This document shows positions 49,076 through 50,153 of a stretch of DNA of 50,153 nt, piece after piece (positions within the stretch are counted from its first letter, which is position 1; every line of letters starts with the position of its first letter). The stretch lies in NCBI GenBank assembly GCA_030840335.1, contig JAUZFR010000050.1, positions 1 to 50,153 of the forward strand, in the 5' to 3' direction. The position numbers and the translations under genes are program-made. The stretch is from Actinomycetota bacterium. GTDB lineage: Bacteria > Actinomycetota > Actinomycetes > Actinomycetales > Microbacteriaceae. The notes beneath the pieces are model-generated. The model saw nothing but the letters and a program-made list of their open reading frames with translations. It had not been told where the DNA came from and did no database searches.

Positions 49076-50153
49076 ATGCGAAACCGTTTTGCGTTTTGCG
49101 CCATCGTCGCCGTCGCGGCGATACTCGGATTGGCGGGCTGTTCGAGCGACTCCAGCGACGAAGCCCAGGAGCGAATCGACAGCTTCGCAGTCGATTACAC
49201 CCTTTCCGCAGGCGGCCTCGTGCATGTGATCGAGACGATCGACTACGACTTTGGTTCGAACCACAGACACGGGATCGACCGGTTCCTCGACTCGCGATTC
49301 CTCGCCACGGGGGGTCAGGACCGCGTGTACAAATATTCGCACCTGCGCGTGTCGAGCCCCACGGGAGCCTCCGCGCTGTTTTCGACCGGCCTCCAGACCG
49401 CCCTGCAGATTCGCATCGGCAACTCCAACGCGACGACGAGCGGTAAGCAAACCTACGTTCTGCACTACGACGTGACCGGGGCGCTGAATCGAACGACGCC
49501 ATCGAATGGCACCGCCCTCGACGAGTTCTACTGGAACGCCACCGGCATCGGGTGGGACGTGCCGATCGACAAGACGACGGTCGCAGTGCATGGGCCGGCT
49601 GACGTTTCCCTGGTCGCCTGCGCTTCCGGACCGGCAGGGTCGACGACGAAGTGCGCGGTAGCCGCATCCAGAGGATCGGAGGCGACCTTCGGCGCCGGAC
49701 CGCTCTCGATCCGACAGGGGCTTACCATCGACACGGCGTGGCCGAGCGGCACGTTTGCGGCGACGGCTCCGATCCTCGAAACTCATCTGCCCTACGACGC
49801 GCCGATTGTCCTTGGCGGATCGAACGATGGACCCGACCCCTTCTGGACACCGTGGAACTGGGGACTCGGTCTCGGCCTGATGCTGGGCATCCCGTTTGCA
49901 TTCGGCATCTTCGTCATTTCGCGGCGGCGGGACGAGGAACTCGCGGGCGAGGCGGTTGTGGTCGAATACCAGCCGCCGGGCGGGGTTCCGGTCGGCGCGG
50001 CGAACACACTGCTCACCAAGGCACGAAAGAACGTCGACATCACCGCGACCCTCGTCGACCTCGCCGTACGCGGCTATCTGACGATAGAAGAGGTCCCCGG
50101 TGGAAAGCGCGGCCGCGCAAAGGACTACAAACTCAATTCGACGCCAGACAAAG
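49076..50153 (+). CDS. DUF2207-like membrane lipoprotein (runs off the right edge)
   Basis: MRNRFAFCAIVAVAAILGLAGCSSDSSDEAQERIDSFAVDYTLSAGGLVHVIETIDYDFGSNHRHGIDRFL...; lipobox LAGC. Confidence 0.85.
   Translation, partial: MRNRFAFCAIVAVAAILGLAGCSSDSSDEAQERIDSFAVDYTLSAGGLVHVIETIDYDFGSNHRHGIDRFLDSRFLATGGQDRVYKYSHLRVSSPTGASALFSTGLQTALQIRIGNSNATTSGKQTYVLHYDVTGALNRTTPSNGTALDEFYWNATGIGWDVPIDKTTVAVHGPADVSLVACASGPAGSTTKCAVAASRGSEATFGAGPLSIRQGLTIDTAWPSGTFAATAPILETHLPYDAPIVLGGSNDGPDPFWTPWNWGLGLGLMLGIPFAFGIFVISRRRDEELAGEAVVVEYQPPGGVPVGAANTLLTKARKNVDITATLVDLAVRGYLTIEEVPGGKRGRAKDYKLNSTPDK

Noticed and set aside
1-50153. tRNA, rRNA, IS elements, prophage or CRISPR arrays
   Set aside because: None could be supported by reading the sequence; a tool-based scan (tRNAscan, ISfinder, CRISPR finder) would be needed to exclude them fully.

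Overview
This window is about 50 kb of high-GC actinobacterial chromosome. Its gene content resembles Microbacteriaceae, but that placement is an inference. A cell-wall/surface polysaccharide locus (about 5.3-36 kb) sits between housekeeping genes. The locus holds two O-antigen-ligase-like proteins, a Wzm/Wzt-type ABC exporter, many glycosyltransferases, two GMD-like dehydratases, a pyruvyltransferase, two AT3-SGNH acyltransferases, rmlABCD and an LCP protein. The flanks hold galE (partial), a GlxA-type regulator, manA and an acyl-CoA dehydrogenase on the left. On the right are purE/purK, gtrA, ugd, a PH-domain protein, birA, a Ppm1-like enzyme, accD/accE, a two-component system and a DUF2207 protein. 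The most unusual signal is a family of six paired inverted motifs, consensus CCGAAAWTGAAGGAG...CTCCTTCAWTTTCGG. The two cores are always 67 bp apart (outer frame 83 bp), while the interiors are unrelated. Copies start at 528, 1308, 2415, 2948, 39099 and 45786. At least three (GlxA-like gene, manA, purK) lie inside apparently intact conserved coding sequence and do not look like insertions. All six are outside the polysaccharide locus. A second structured region, at 45.28-45.79 kb, carries several strong hairpins and has no convincing CDS. All calls are from reading the sequence and supplied translations; no database search was run.
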